From positions 2,373,104 to 2,437,103 of the forward strand of contig NZ_BPTV01000001.1 of NCBI RefSeq assembly GCF_019973375.1: a stretch of 64,000 nt of DNA, read 5' to 3'. The DNA is from Prevotella lacticifex. GTDB lineage: Bacteria > Bacteroidota > Bacteroidia > Bacteroidales > Bacteroidaceae. The translations under genes and the position numbers were made by a program. The notes beneath the pieces were generated by a model. That model did not search any database. It was not told where the DNA came from and saw nothing but the letters and a program-made list of their open reading frames with translations. Below, piece after piece: positions 36,216-44,926 of the stretch (its first letter is position 1; the number at the start of each line of letters is the position of its first letter).

Positions 36216-37121
36216 TTACTTTATCTTGTCCAGAACATTCATTATATGCTCAAGGTCCTCCTCGTTGGCGAAAGGAATGCTGATTTTTCCTTTTCCCGCC
36301 GGCGAGCATGTCATCTGCACCTTCGTATCGAAGAATGTCGACAACCGTTTCTTCAGGTCCTCGAATTCCTGTGGCAGTTGTGCCCGTGCCTTAACCTTCT
36401 TCTTGGCTGTCTGAATGTCATCGCCATTCTTCAGCTGCTGGCACAGTTCCTCCACCTTTCTCACCGAGTAGCCGTTTTTCTGTATTTCCTTGAACAGCTT
36501 GAGTTGCAGCGAAGGCGAGTCGAGCGACAGCAGGGCACGAGCGTGTCCCATGTCGATTTCCTTTTTCTGCAGAGCCATCTGCACCTGTGCCGGCAGTTTG
36601 AGCAGTCGCAGGTAGTTGGCCACGGCAGCACGACTCTTGCCCACCTCTACGGCAACGCGTTCCTGCGTCATTCCGCTTTTCTCCAACAGATGCTCATAGG
36701 CAAGGGCAATCTCTATGGCGTTGAGGTCCTCGCGCTGGATATTCTCCACGAGGGCCATCTCCATAACGTTCTCGTCCTTTATCGTACGGATATAAGCCGG
36801 TATGGCCTTCAGCCCCGCCAACTGTGATGCCCGCCAGCGGCGCTCACCGGCGATAATCTGGAACTTATTCTCCGATATCTGCCTCAGCGTTATTGGCTGC
36901 ACAAGACCGAGCTGCTTTATCGAGTTGGCAAGTTCCTGAAGCGACTCCGGGTCAAACTCCCGGCGCGGTTGGTTAGGGTTAGCCTCTATCTGGTCGATGG
37001 CTATCTCGTTGATGGTGCTGCTGCCCTCGGTGTTCACATCACCGGTGGAGATGAGGGCGTCGAGACCGCGGCCTAAGGCGTTGGTCTTGGCGTTTCGGTT
37101 ATATTTCTTGTGTACTGCCAT
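36216..37121 (-). CDS. parB: chromosome-partitioning protein ParB
   Basis: A 301-residue ParB that binds parS sites, spreads as a CTP-dependent clamp and works with ParA. N-terminal basic region, then the ParB/Srx domain with IEANPNQPRREFD and the CTP-binding box GERRWRAS. Next is the HTH (KSGMTQERVAVEVGKSRAAVANYLRLLKLP), then a C-terminal dimerisation region. parA is 2 bases upstream. I found no parS-like GTTCCACGTGGAAC in the window. Confidence 0.96.
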   Translation of the reverse strand: MAVHKKYNRNAKTNALGRGLDALISTGDVNTEGSSTINEIAIDQIEANPNQPRREFDPESLQELANSIKQLGLVQPITLRQISENKFQIIAGERRWRASQLAGLKAIPAYIRTIKDENVMEMALVENIQREDLNAIEIALAYEHLLEKSGMTQERVAVEVGKSRAAVANYLRLLKLPAQVQMALQKKEIDMGHARALLSLDSPSLQLKLFKEIQKNGYSVRKVEELCQQLKNGDDIQTAKKKVKARAQLPQEFEDLKKRLSTFFDTKVQMTCSPAGKGKISIPFANEEDLEHIMNVLDKIK

Positions 37122-37123
37122 TG

Positions 37124-37888
37124 TTACTTATTCTTCTCTATTATTTCCTTGGCCAGAGCCAGGTGGTTCTTTGCGCCCGTCGAGTCGGCATCATATAAGA
37201 TTACCGGCAGACCATGGCTGGGGCTCTCCGAGAGCTTGACATTGCGCTGGATGACCGTCTTGAAGACGAGCTCCTGGAAGTGGCGCTTCACCTCGTCGTA
37301 TATCTGTCGGGCAAGGCGCAGACGCTGGTCGTACATCGTCAGCAGGAAGCCCTCAATCTCCAGTTTCGGATTCAGCTTGCTCTTGATAATCTTTATCGTG
37401 TTGAGAAGCTTGCTGATACCCTCGAGTGCGAAATACTCACACTGCACAGGGATAATCACCGAGTCGGCTGCCGTCAGAGCATTGACAGTGATAAGTCCGA
37501 GCGACGGACTACAGTCGATGAGTATGAAATCGTAGTCGTCGCGTATAGGCTCGAGGATTCTGCTGAGCACTTTCTCGCGGTTGTCGAGGTTAAGCATTTC
37601 TATCTCAGCACCGACGAGGTCGATATGGCTCGGGACGATGTCCAGTCCTTCGATGTCGGTCTCATAGATGGCGTCGTGAATGTCGGCATGGTCGATGATG
37701 CACTCGTAGATGGAGCAGTCCACCTCCTTGATGTCCACACCGAGACCACTGCTGGCGTTCGCCTGTGGGTCAGCGTCAACGACAAGTACCGATTTCTCCA
37801 GCGTTGCCAGCGACGCTGCGAGGTTGATGGTTGTGGTTGTCTTGCCGACTCCACCCTTCTGATTAGCTAATGCAATGATTTTTCCCAT
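37124..37888 (-). CDS. parA: chromosome-partitioning ATPase ParA
   Basis: A 254-residue ParA/Soj ATPase. Deviant Walker A KGGVGKTTT at 10-18, Walker A' DADPQANASSGLG, Walker B FILIDCSPSLGLIT. Starts directly MGKIIALANQKGG with no N-terminal HTH, as in chromosomal ParA proteins. First gene of parA-parB-DUF5683-rel, with spacings of 2, 7 and 14 bases, so a single transcript is likely. Confidence 0.97.
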   Translation of the reverse strand: MGKIIALANQKGGVGKTTTTINLAASLATLEKSVLVVDADPQANASSGLGVDIKEVDCSIYECIIDHADIHDAIYETDIEGLDIVPSHIDLVGAEIEMLNLDNREKVLSRILEPIRDDYDFILIDCSPSLGLITVNALTAADSVIIPVQCEYFALEGISKLLNTIKIIKSKLNPKLEIEGFLLTMYDQRLRLARQIYDEVKRHFQELVFKTVIQRNVKLSESPSHGLPVILYDADSTGAKNHLALAKEIIEKNK

Positions 37889-37965
37889 ATTTTATTTTCT
37901 CTAATCTTCTGCCTTATCCTGATGAACTCAGTTTTTACGTCTGTAACATATAAGGGTTCAATGCG

Positions 37966-38023
37966 CAAAGGTACATATTTTATTCGAGATTGCGTTATTT
38001 ATGAACCTTTTTTCGTACTTTTG
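37966..38023. promoter_or_regulatory. divergent -7 boxes for parA and surE
   Basis: In the 160-bp gap, minus-strand TACCTTTG (37966-37973) faces parA and plus-strand TACTTTTG (38016-38023) faces surE. The upstream TTTG partners are weak in both. The surE box ends 25 bases before its ATG. Confidence 0.6.
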
Positions 38024-38048
38024 CATCGAAAAAAAACAGGCTTTTAAT

Positions 38049-38822
38049 ATGAGACCATTTATCCTTATATCCAACGACGACGGCTATCATTCCAATGGTA
38101 TCCGCACTCTTGTGTCGTTTCTATCCGATTTTGCCGACATCCTTGTCTGCGCTCCCGAGTCAGCACGCTCAGGATTTTCATGTGCCTTCTCGGCTGTCGA
38201 CTATCTCCGTCTGAAACAGCGGCATAACATCCCCGGTGCCGATGTATGGTCGTGCAACGGCACACCTGTCGACTGTGTGAAGATAGCCCTCGACCGGCTT
38301 TGCGGCGGTCGTCGCCCCGACCTCATTCTTGGCGGCATCAACCACGGCGACAATTCCTCGGTCAACAATCACTATAGCGGCACTATGGGCGTGGCCCTCG
38401 AGGGCTGTATGAAGTATATACCCTCAATAGCCTTCTCGAGTTGCGACTACAACGAGAATGCCGACCTGAGCTATCTCCGCGACCACGTCCGCGATATGGT
38501 CCGCCGCGTTCTCACCGACGGTCTGCCCAAGGGTGTGTGCCTCAATGTCAACTTTCCAAAGATAGACCCCTCGACAGAGCAATTTGCCGGTGTCCGCGTA
38601 TGCCGCATGGGCTTCGGCAGTTGGATTAACGAGGTGGTGAAATGCCATCATCCACGGGGCTACGACTACTATTGGATGGTGGGCGAGTACCGCGACGATG
38701 AACCCGGAGCCACTGACAACGACCGCTGGGCCTTAGCCCACAAATATATTGCCGTCACGCCCACACGTGTTGACGTCACCGATTACGACCAGATAAGCGC
38801 TATGAGCGACTGGAACGAATAG
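38049..38822 (+). CDS. surE: 5'-nucleotidase SurE
   Basis: A 257-residue metal-dependent nucleoside monophosphate phosphatase. N-terminal ILISNDDGYHSNGIRTL holds the metal-binding NDDG. VCAPESARSG and GTPVDCVKIAL follow, then GGINHGDNSSVNNHYSGTMGVALEG, all family signatures. The ATG at 38049 is preferred to one at 38001, which lies 5' of the -7 promoter box. lpxB follows after 44 bases on the same strand; the pair recurs in Bacteroidetes as I recall. Confidence 0.95.
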   Translation: MRPFILISNDDGYHSNGIRTLVSFLSDFADILVCAPESARSGFSCAFSAVDYLRLKQRHNIPGADVWSCNGTPVDCVKIALDRLCGGRRPDLILGGINHGDNSSVNNHYSGTMGVALEGCMKYIPSIAFSSCDYNENADLSYLRDHVRDMVRRVLTDGLPKGVCLNVNFPKIDPSTEQFAGVRVCRMGFGSWINEVVKCHHPRGYDYYWMVGEYRDDEPGATDNDRWALAHKYIAVTPTRVDVTDYDQISAMSDWNE

Positions 38823-38866
38823 CGCCCCACACGGGTTCCGTACCTATTTTAAAGTTTGAAACGTCT

Positions 38867-40003
38867 ATGAGATATTATCTGATAGCTGGCGAGGCCAGCG
38901 GCGACCTCCACGCCTCCCGCCTCATGGAGTCGCTGAAGAAAGTGGACCCCATAGCCGAGTTCCGCTTCTTCGGCGGCGACAGAATGAAGGCTGTCGGCGG
39001 TGTATGCGTGCGCCACATCCGCGATCTGGCCTATATGGGCTTCGTGCCCGTTCTCCTCCACCTGCGCAAGATTATGGGGAACATGAAATTCTGCAAGCAG
39101 GACATCGTCGAGTGGAAGCCCGATGTCGTTATCCTTGTCGACTATGCCGGTTTCAACCTGAGCATAGCCAAGTTCCTCCATGCCAAGACGAATATCCGTG
39201 TCTATTATTACATATCGCCGAAGATATGGGCATGGAAGGAATGGCGCATCAAGGCCATCAAGCGCGATGTCGACGAGATGTTCTCCATCCTGCCTTTCGA
39301 GGTCGACTTCTACGAGAAACGCCACCACTACCCCATCCACTATGTCGGCAACCCGACAGCTGAGGAGGTGCGCAATTTCCGTACGTCGTACAACGAGACC
39401 AAAGAGGCCTTCTGCGCCCGTCATGGTCTCGACGGCCGGCCTATAATAGCACTGTTGGCCGGAAGTCGCAAACAGGAGATTAAGGACAATCTGCCGGCGA
39501 TGATTGCGGCAGCGGACCGTTTTGCCGACTATGAGCTCGTCCTGGCCTGCGCCCCGTCGGTGGAAAGTGCCTACTACACTAATTTCATCGAGGGCACACG
39601 GGTGAAAACCGTCGACGACGAGACCTACCAGCTCCTATCCCACTCCACTGCCGCCCTCGTGACGAGTGGTACGGCAACCTTAGAGACAGCCCTCCTCGGC
39701 GTACCGCAGGTGGTATGCTACGAGACGCCCGTCCCGCGACTCATCCGCTTCGGATTCAATCATATAATAAAGGTCGATTATATCTCGCTTGTAAACCTTA
39801 TCGGAGGCCGCGAGATTGTGCCGGAGCTCTTTGCCGACCGCTTCAGCGTTTACAACATCGCAAACGCACTGTACAATATTCTTCCCGGCCACACCAACCG
39901 CGATGCCCAGCTCGATGGCTACAAGACCGTAAGCGACCGCCTCGGCGATGCCGTAGCACCCGACAACGCCGCCCAGACCATCTACGGACTTCTTTGGAAA
40001 TAG
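38867..40003 (+). CDS. lpxB: lipid-A-disaccharide synthase
   Basis: A 378-residue GT19 glycosyltransferase joining lipid X and UDP-2,3-diacylglucosamine in lipid A synthesis at the inner membrane. The N-terminal YYLIAGEASGDLHASRLM carries the GEASGD motif. Further family stretches are YYISPKIWAWKEWRIK, HYVGNPTAEE, ALLAGSRKQEI and TSGTATLETALLGVPQVVCYE. Length is normal (about 380). It shows the organism makes lipid A. Confidence 0.96.
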   Translation: MRYYLIAGEASGDLHASRLMESLKKVDPIAEFRFFGGDRMKAVGGVCVRHIRDLAYMGFVPVLLHLRKIMGNMKFCKQDIVEWKPDVVILVDYAGFNLSIAKFLHAKTNIRVYYYISPKIWAWKEWRIKAIKRDVDEMFSILPFEVDFYEKRHHYPIHYVGNPTAEEVRNFRTSYNETKEAFCARHGLDGRPIIALLAGSRKQEIKDNLPAMIAAADRFADYELVLACAPSVESAYYTNFIEGTRVKTVDDETYQLLSHSTAALVTSGTATLETALLGVPQVVCYETPVPRLIRFGFNHIIKVDYISLVNLIGGREIVPELFADRFSVYNIANALYNILPGHTNRDAQLDGYKTVSDRLGDAVAPDNAAQTIYGLLWK

Positions 40004-40024
40004 GCTTTCGTCCGTCACATATCC

Positions 40025-40876
40025 CTACACCATCGTCAGCGTGTAGAGGTATATGACGGCGGCGGGGATAGCCATCAGCGACGAGTCAAAGCGGTCGAGC
40101 ATACCACCGTGGCCGGGCAGCAGATTGCCACTGTCCTTGATGCCGAGCGTACGCTTGAAAAGACTCTCCACAAGGTCGCCGAGGGTACCGAAGATCACAA
40201 CGACGAGTCCGAAACCTATCCACTGCCCTATACTCAGCAGATGCGGACTCGACGGATTTCTGTTGGCCAGCCAGCCGATGATACCGGCCACGATGAGCAC
40301 GAGGATGCCACCGCCGATACTGCCTTCCCACGACTTTCCGGGGCTGATACGCGGGAAGAGCTTATGCTTTCCCAACAGCGACCCCACACAGTAGGCACCG
40401 CTGTCGTTGACCCACAGGAATACGAACAGACACAGCGGGATAAGCATCTCGAACGACGGCTGACTCATAGCATCGACCTGAAAAGCCAGGAAGAACACAA
40501 GCGCCATGGGCAACGCCACATACATCTGCCCGAGCATCGTGTAAGCCCAGTCGTTGACAGGATTCTGCTGTTTCAGATACAGTTCCTCCACAAACAGATA
40601 GACTATCGTGAGAATATACGGGATAAACACCCTGAAGTCGATCATCCCCACACGCCACAAGGCCACCGCTGCCACGAAGTAGGTTGCGGCGATGGTGGAG
40701 ATAAGCTGGTTCACACGCACACCCTCGATATTATTTACGAGTCCACAATATTCCCACATCGTCAAGGCCGTTATCAGGGCAAACAGCAGGATGATGGTGT
40801 CAGGGCGCATCATGCCGGCGACCATTATAGCCACATACAGCACGCCCGTTATAGTGCGTGTAATAAGATTCTTCAT
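40025..40876 (-). CDS. cdsA: phosphatidate cytidylyltransferase
   Basis: A 283-residue inner-membrane enzyme making CDP-diacylglycerol from phosphatidate and CTP. Multiple membrane helices; the CdsA signature is at the C-terminus: SLFKRTLGIKDSGNLLPGHG followed by GMLDRFDS. Its ATG overlaps the ftsH stop by 4 bases (ATGA), implying coupled translation. It converges with lpxB across a 21-bp gap. Confidence 0.95.
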   Translation of the reverse strand: MKNLITRTITGVLYVAIMVAGMMRPDTIILLFALITALTMWEYCGLVNNIEGVRVNQLISTIAATYFVAAVALWRVGMIDFRVFIPYILTIVYLFVEELYLKQQNPVNDWAYTMLGQMYVALPMALVFFLAFQVDAMSQPSFEMLIPLCLFVFLWVNDSGAYCVGSLLGKHKLFPRISPGKSWEGSIGGGILVLIVAGIIGWLANRNPSSPHLLSIGQWIGFGLVVVIFGTLGDLVESLFKRTLGIKDSGNLLPGHGGMLDRFDSSLMAIPAAVIYLYTLTMV

Positions 40877-42891
40877 TTCTCCTCTTGTTCTTGTTGTTTC
40901 TTGTCAAACTCAGCCTGGGCCTTCTTCACCTCGTCACTCTGGTCCTCGAGTTTCGGAGCCTCACTGGCTTTCTCGTTTTCTTCCAATATCTCCTCCGAGC
41001 GGCTCTTGTAAGGACGCTTGCCGAGAATGTCCTCAACGTCCTTAGTGTATATCACCTCCTTCTCGAAGAGCAGTTTCGCCAGGGCATTATGACCTTCCTT
41101 GTGCTCTGAGAGAATCTCCTTCGCACGGTCATACTCTTCGTTTATCATCTTCAGCACCTCGCTGTCCATGACCTTTGCCGTCGACTCCGAATAGGGTTTC
41201 TGGAACGAGTAGTCCTGGTTGTTATAGTAGCATATATTCGGCAGCTTGTCGCTCATACCGGCGTATGCAATCATACCGTAAGCACTCTTCGTGGCACGCT
41301 CGAGGTCGTTCATCGCTCCCGTCGATATCTGTCCCACGAACAGATCCTCCGCTGCGCGTCCTCCGAGCAGTGAGCACATCTCGTCGAGCATCTCCTCCTT
41401 TGTCGTGATGACTCGTTCCTCCGGCAGGTACCAGGCAGCACCGAGGGCTTGACCACGCGGCACTATCGTCACCTTCACTAACGGGTTGGCATGTTTGCAG
41501 AACCAGCTCACCGTGGCATGACCGGCCTCGTGGATGGCTATGGCGCGCTTCTCTGCCTCCGTCATCACCTTAGTCTTCTTCTCCAGACCACCGATGATAC
41601 GGTCGACGGCATCGAGGAAGTCCTGCGACGACACCTCTTTCTTATTATGACGGGCCGCAATGAGGGCAGCCTCGTTACACATATTAGCTATATCGGCACC
41701 CGAGAATCCCGGTGTCTGCCGTGCCAGGAAGTCCACGTCGAGGTTCTTGTCGTACTTCAGCGGACGCAGGTGCACCTGCAGGATAGCCTTGCGCTCGGCG
41801 AGGTCGGGCAGGTCGACATGTATCTGGCGGTCGAAACGTCCTGCGCGCAGCAGGGCCTTGTCGAGCATGTCGGCACGGTTGGTGGCTGCTAAAACGATGA
41901 CTCCGGAGTTTGTACCGAAGCCGTCCATCTCGGTGAGCAGGGCGTTGAGGGTGTTCTCACGCTCGTCATTGCCGCCCATGGCGGGATTCTTTGAGCGGGC
42001 ACGTCCCACGGCGTCAATCTCGTCGATGAAGATTATGCACGGAGCCTTTTCCTTAGCCTGACGGAACACGTCACGCACCCGGCTGGCTCCCACGCCAACG
42101 AACATCTCTACGAAGTCGGAACCGCTCATCGAGAAGAACGGCACACCGGCCTCACCGGCCACAGCCTTGGCCAACAGGGTCTTACCCGTTCCAGGAGGAC
42201 CAATGAGGAGTGCTCCCTTTGGAATCTTTCCTCCAAGTGCGGTATATTTCTTAGGATTCTTCAGGAAGTCGACAATCTCCTGCACCTCCTGCTTAGCCCC
42301 TTCCTGACCGGCCACATCCTTGAATGTCACGCCGACGGCCTGCGACTTCTCGTAGAGCTTGGCCTTCGACTTGCCGACACTGAAGATGCCGCCGCTGCCA
42401 CTGCCACCGCCACTGAAACGGCGCATAATCCATATCCACACAAAGATGATAATCACCCAGGGCAACACGTTGACGAGGATCTGCGTGAGCAGACTCGAGT
42501 CGTTGTTGTCGTAGCTGAAACCGGCAATCTTCTTCTGCTGCACAGCCTGGTTGAGGAAGTTCTCAAGGTTGTCGATAGATCCGATGTCCACCTTCACGTA
42601 AGGATTCTGACCGAGGTTGCCGCCACCGAAGACCTCACGCTGGTGCTCCGGACGCACATACATCTTCAGGGTACTCTCATCCTTGTTTATCTCTACGTTG
42701 GAGGCATACCCCTTGTTCACATAATTAATAAAGGTGGTATAATCTCTCTCCACATTCACCGACGAACTCATAATCCCGTTCTTACCGCCGGCGAAGAAAA
42801 TCAATCCCAAGCCGATGATGACGAAGAGATAAATCCAGTTCATATTGAACTTTGGCATCTTCGGCTGGTTCTCGTTGTTTGTATTTGGCAT
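40873..42891 (-). CDS. ftsH: ATP-dependent membrane protease FtsH
   Basis: A 672-residue AAA+ zinc protease that removes misfolded or regulatory membrane proteins. N-terminal helix ([18 protein letters not shown]), periplasmic domain, second helix ([17 protein letters not shown]), then AAA domain with Walker A GPPGTGKT (231-238), Walker [12 protein letters not shown], and pore loop [12 protein letters not shown]. The zinc site HEAGH is at 454-458. The Glu/Lys-rich tail is disordered. It stands between rsfS and cdsA, an arrangement usual for Bacteroidetes as I recall. Confidence 0.98.
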   Translation of the reverse strand: MPNTNNENQPKMPKFNMNWIYLFVIIGLGLIFFAGGKNGIMSSSVNVERDYTTFINYVNKGYASNVEINKDESTLKMYVRPEHQREVFGGGNLGQNPYVKVDIGSIDNLENFLNQAVQQKKIAGFSYDNNDSSLLTQILVNVLPWVIIIFVWIWIMRRFSGGGSGSGGIFSVGKSKAKLYEKSQAVGVTFKDVAGQEGAKQEVQEIVDFLKNPKKYTALGGKIPKGALLIGPPGTGKTLLAKAVAGEAGVPFFSMSGSDFVEMFVGVGASRVRDVFRQAKEKAPCIIFIDEIDAVGRARSKNPAMGGNDERENTLNALLTEMDGFGTNSGVIVLAATNRADMLDKALLRAGRFDRQIHVDLPDLAERKAILQVHLRPLKYDKNLDVDFLARQTPGFSGADIANMCNEAALIAARHNKKEVSSQDFLDAVDRIIGGLEKKTKVMTEAEKRAIAIHEAGHATVSWFCKHANPLVKVTIVPRGQALGAAWYLPEERVITTKEEMLDEMCSLLGGRAAEDLFVGQISTGAMNDLERATKSAYGMIAYAGMSDKLPNICYYNNQDYSFQKPYSESTAKVMDSEVLKMINEEYDRAKEILSEHKEGHNALAKLLFEKEVIYTKDVEDILGKRPYKSRSEEILEENEKASEAPKLEDQSDEVKKAQAEFDKKQQEQEEK

Positions 42892-42902
42892 AAATATATT
42901 GT

Positions 42903-43262
42903 CTAATTAATGTCAGGAATCTGTTTCAGTTTCGCGTCCTCCCAGAGATGCTCCAGGTCGTAGTATGCCCGCGTCTCTGGCACGAAGACATGCACGAGCA
43001 CGTCGACATAATCCATTGCCACCCATACGGCATTGTCGAGACCGACGCAGTTCACGGGCTTCTCACCCATCGTCTCCCTGACGTAGTCGCTCACCGAACC
43101 GGCTATGGCCTCTACCTGCTGCGGCGAGTTGCCCTGGCAGATGATAAAGTCCTTACATATCGTACCGTCAATGCCCGAAACATCGGCGACGACTATTCCA
43201 CTACCTTTCTTGTCCTGTATTCCTTTAATTATACTATCTACTAATCTTTCTGTTGTGTTCAT
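42903..43262 (-). CDS. rsfS: ribosomal silencing factor RsfS
   Basis: A 119-residue RsfS/DUF143 protein that binds ribosomal protein uL14 and blocks subunit joining in starvation. Motifs: GSGIVVADVSGIDGTICKDF, ICQGNSPQQVEAIAGSV, NAVWVAMDYVDVLVHVF and YYDLEHLWEDAK. The ATG at 43262 is preferred to 43301: the extra 13 residues are not family-like. First gene of rsfS-ftsH-cdsA (gaps 11 and -4). Confidence 0.94.
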   Translation of the reverse strand: MNTTERLVDSIIKGIQDKKGSGIVVADVSGIDGTICKDFIICQGNSPQQVEAIAGSVSDYVRETMGEKPVNCVGLDNAVWVAMDYVDVLVHVFVPETRAYYDLEHLWEDAKLKQIPDIN

Positions 43263-43330
43263 AAAAACATTTTGATAACCGCCAATCCAACGGAATGGCA
43301 ATCACGGAGTTTACACTGTTATTTACATTG

Positions 43331-43362
43331 CAAAGGTAGTGTAAAAAGCGAGAAAAAAGCAA
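43331..43362 (-). promoter_or_regulatory. promoter of rsfS-ftsH-cdsA
   Basis: Minus-strand TACCTTTG (43331-43338) with TTG about 21 bases upstream (43360-43362). It lies 68 bases before the rsfS ATG. Confidence 0.6.
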
Positions 43363-43409
43363 TCCACAATGAATAATTTGCTTTTTTTATAAAAAAACTT
43401 GGATTTTTC

Positions 43410-43440
43410 TTTGGTAGTTCAGGAAAAAGCAGTACCTTTG
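43410..43440 (+). promoter_or_regulatory. tRNA-Gln promoter
   Basis: TTTG (43410-43413), exactly 19 bases, TACCTTTG (43433-43440). Perfect match to the Bacteroidetes consensus, 42 bases before the tRNA. Confidence 0.85.
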
Positions 43441-43482
43441 CACTCGCAAACAAGGAAATACAAATTCCGATTGCAAAAACAT

Positions 43483-43553
43483 TGGGATATGGTGTAATGG
43501 TAACACTACAGATTCTGGTCCTGTCATTCCTGGTTCGAATCCGGGTATCCCAA
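43483..43553 (+). tRNA. tRNA-Gln (anticodon CTG)
   Basis: A 71-nt cloverleaf. Acceptor TGGGATA pairs with TATCCCA, D arm GTGT...ACAC, anticodon arm ACAGA-TTCTGGT-CCTGT with anticodon CTG. T arm is CCTGG-TTCGAAT-CCGGG, discriminator A. CCA is not encoded. Pair 31-39 is A-C, a mismatch at the anticodon stem edge, and one T-stem pair is G-C/T-G wobble-like; otherwise normal. Confidence 0.95.
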
Positions 43554-43560
43554 CTGATTT

Positions 43561-43598
43561 AAAAGCCAAACATCTGATTATCAGATGCTTGGCTTTTT
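43561..43598 (+). terminator. terminator after tRNA-Gln
   Basis: AAAAGCCAA with TTGGCTTTT and inner CATCTGA with TCAGATG, ending in a T run. Directly after the tRNA. Confidence 0.88.
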
Positions 43599-43634
43599 AC
43601 TTTATACATTTTTGGCGTATTTTTGGCGTGATAA

Positions 43635-44342
43635 TCATTCTATAATCAGAATTTTCCTATATTTCAACGACCATGAAAAAATAAATTTTTGAAATGGAGA
43701 ATTACGCCCTAATCGGCTATTTGAAAAGTTCTCATAGCATAGGCCCTTCTTTTGCGTGCCATTGACGGACAGAGATGTTGACTCCAACTGGTCGTTATGC
43801 TTGTTGTAGCTATTGACCGTTTCTGTAGTATAGCCCCGTCCATTCTTGAACAGAAGCTGCGACACATTCTCCTGTTTGCCGGTAAATGTGTATCTGGTGT
43901 TCTGCTTTAGAAAGGAGTTCTCTGACAAGACACGATAGCTTTGAATGACTTGTCCCTTTGCATTATAGAAGAAGACATCAAGGAGTGGAGAGTCATCGCT
44001 TGCAACAGAGTATGTACCGGTAACAAGTCCCGTCGTATTCGTACCACTGGCTATCTGCTGTTGCCAATCAAGCCCATGGTTTGTTTTTGCCAAGAGGAGA
44101 CTAAGGTAATCGTAATTGTCATAGTAGTTGACAACTTCGAGCTTCGGATTCTCCAATCGGAGGTCATGCCCGATGATGTATCCCGTTCCGAAGAATCCGC
44201 TCTGTCTTGTGTCAAGAGTCGTGCGTGTCACATTCCTTCCGCGGTTGCATGACGTGCATGTGCCCTCGACGGCAACCCGTGACAGCTTGTCGTAAAGGTA
44301 GAAGCGGTATAGACCTTTTTCTCTCATGCGTCCGTCCTTCAT
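43635..44342 (-). pseudogene. displaced RHS core fragment
   Basis: A 235-codon fragment homologous to the middle of the RHS protein encoded at 44913. MKDGRMREKGLYRFYLYDKL matches MQDGRMRMKGLYRFYLYDNL, and ENPKLEVVNYYDNY matches ENPKLEIVNYYDNY. The match starts just upstream of the ATG: the bases covering the last codons of the immunity gene read NDNRLIY in this frame, against TADRLIF in the RHS core. After about 190 residues similarity fades, and the end is AT-rich with a Lys/Ile-rich tail. It has no signal peptide and no tip of RHS core WDRVDP type. It is probably a leftover of an older RHS gene after cassette replacement; whether it is ever translated is unknown. Confidence 0.8.
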
Positions 44343-44347
44343 ATAAA

Positions 44348-44926
44348 TCAGTCTGTTGTCATTGAATCAAGGAAATCGTTATTTCCTTTTATAATAAGGG
44401 ATTTTAAATAAAGAAACTTCTCATTTAAAGATCTTGAATCTCCTTTGTAATCACGTAATAATAATGAAGGAAAATAAACAATTATGTTTATATATTTATT
44501 TCGTTTAAATTTATTATTCAAATCTTCTAAAGATAAAATGTTTTCTTTGTCATATGGATCATATATATAGCATACTTTAAAACACGTTTTTTTTTGATTC
44601 AAATATTTTTTTAGTTTTAATAATTCTTTTTGTGATATGACCTTATTAGCAATTTTTCCTCGATTAATTAGTGATATGGAATGAATTCTTCCCCTTGAAT
44701 TTATTTCGCAGGTAAAAGGTATATTAAAATAATATGGGCTATCATGATATTGATAAATATCTAATAACTTAAAGACCACAGAATCCCCTAAACTCTCAAA
44801 GAGACCTTTGGTTAATTTTTTACTATTATAAATATTACAGGTGTCTCCTATACCTAAGACAGAATTCTGAGCAGAGGCAAACAATGCCATAAAAAGCACA
44901 AGAAGGAATATGTTAATTCTTTTCAT
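44348..44926 (-). CDS. candidate immunity protein for the RHS toxin
   Basis: A 192-residue exported protein (194 if started at 44932). It starts MKRINIFLLVLFMALFASAQ, a signal peptide, so it acts outside the cytoplasm. The body is Lys/Asn/Ile-rich and low in GC, matching the RHS tip and unlike the RHS core. Its start overlaps the RHS stop by 14 bases, the tight coupling expected of a toxin-immunity pair. I do not recognise a family. The signal peptide suggests protection in the periplasm or at the surface, consistent with a protease-like toxin. Role inferred from position, composition and the general plan of polymorphic toxin loci. Confidence 0.6.
   Translation of the reverse strand: MKRINIFLLVLFMALFASAQNSVLGIGDTCNIYNSKKLTKGLFESLGDSVVFKLLDIYQYHDSPYYFNIPFTCEINSRGRIHSISLINRGKIANKVISQKELLKLKKYLNQKKTCFKVCYIYDPYDKENILSLEDLNNKFKRNKYINIIVYFPSLLLRDYKGDSRSLNEKFLYLKSLIIKGNNDFLDSMTTD

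Noticed and set aside
36216-38048. parS sites near parAB
   Set aside because: I looked for GTTCCACGTGGAAC-like palindromes in and around parAB and did not see one.
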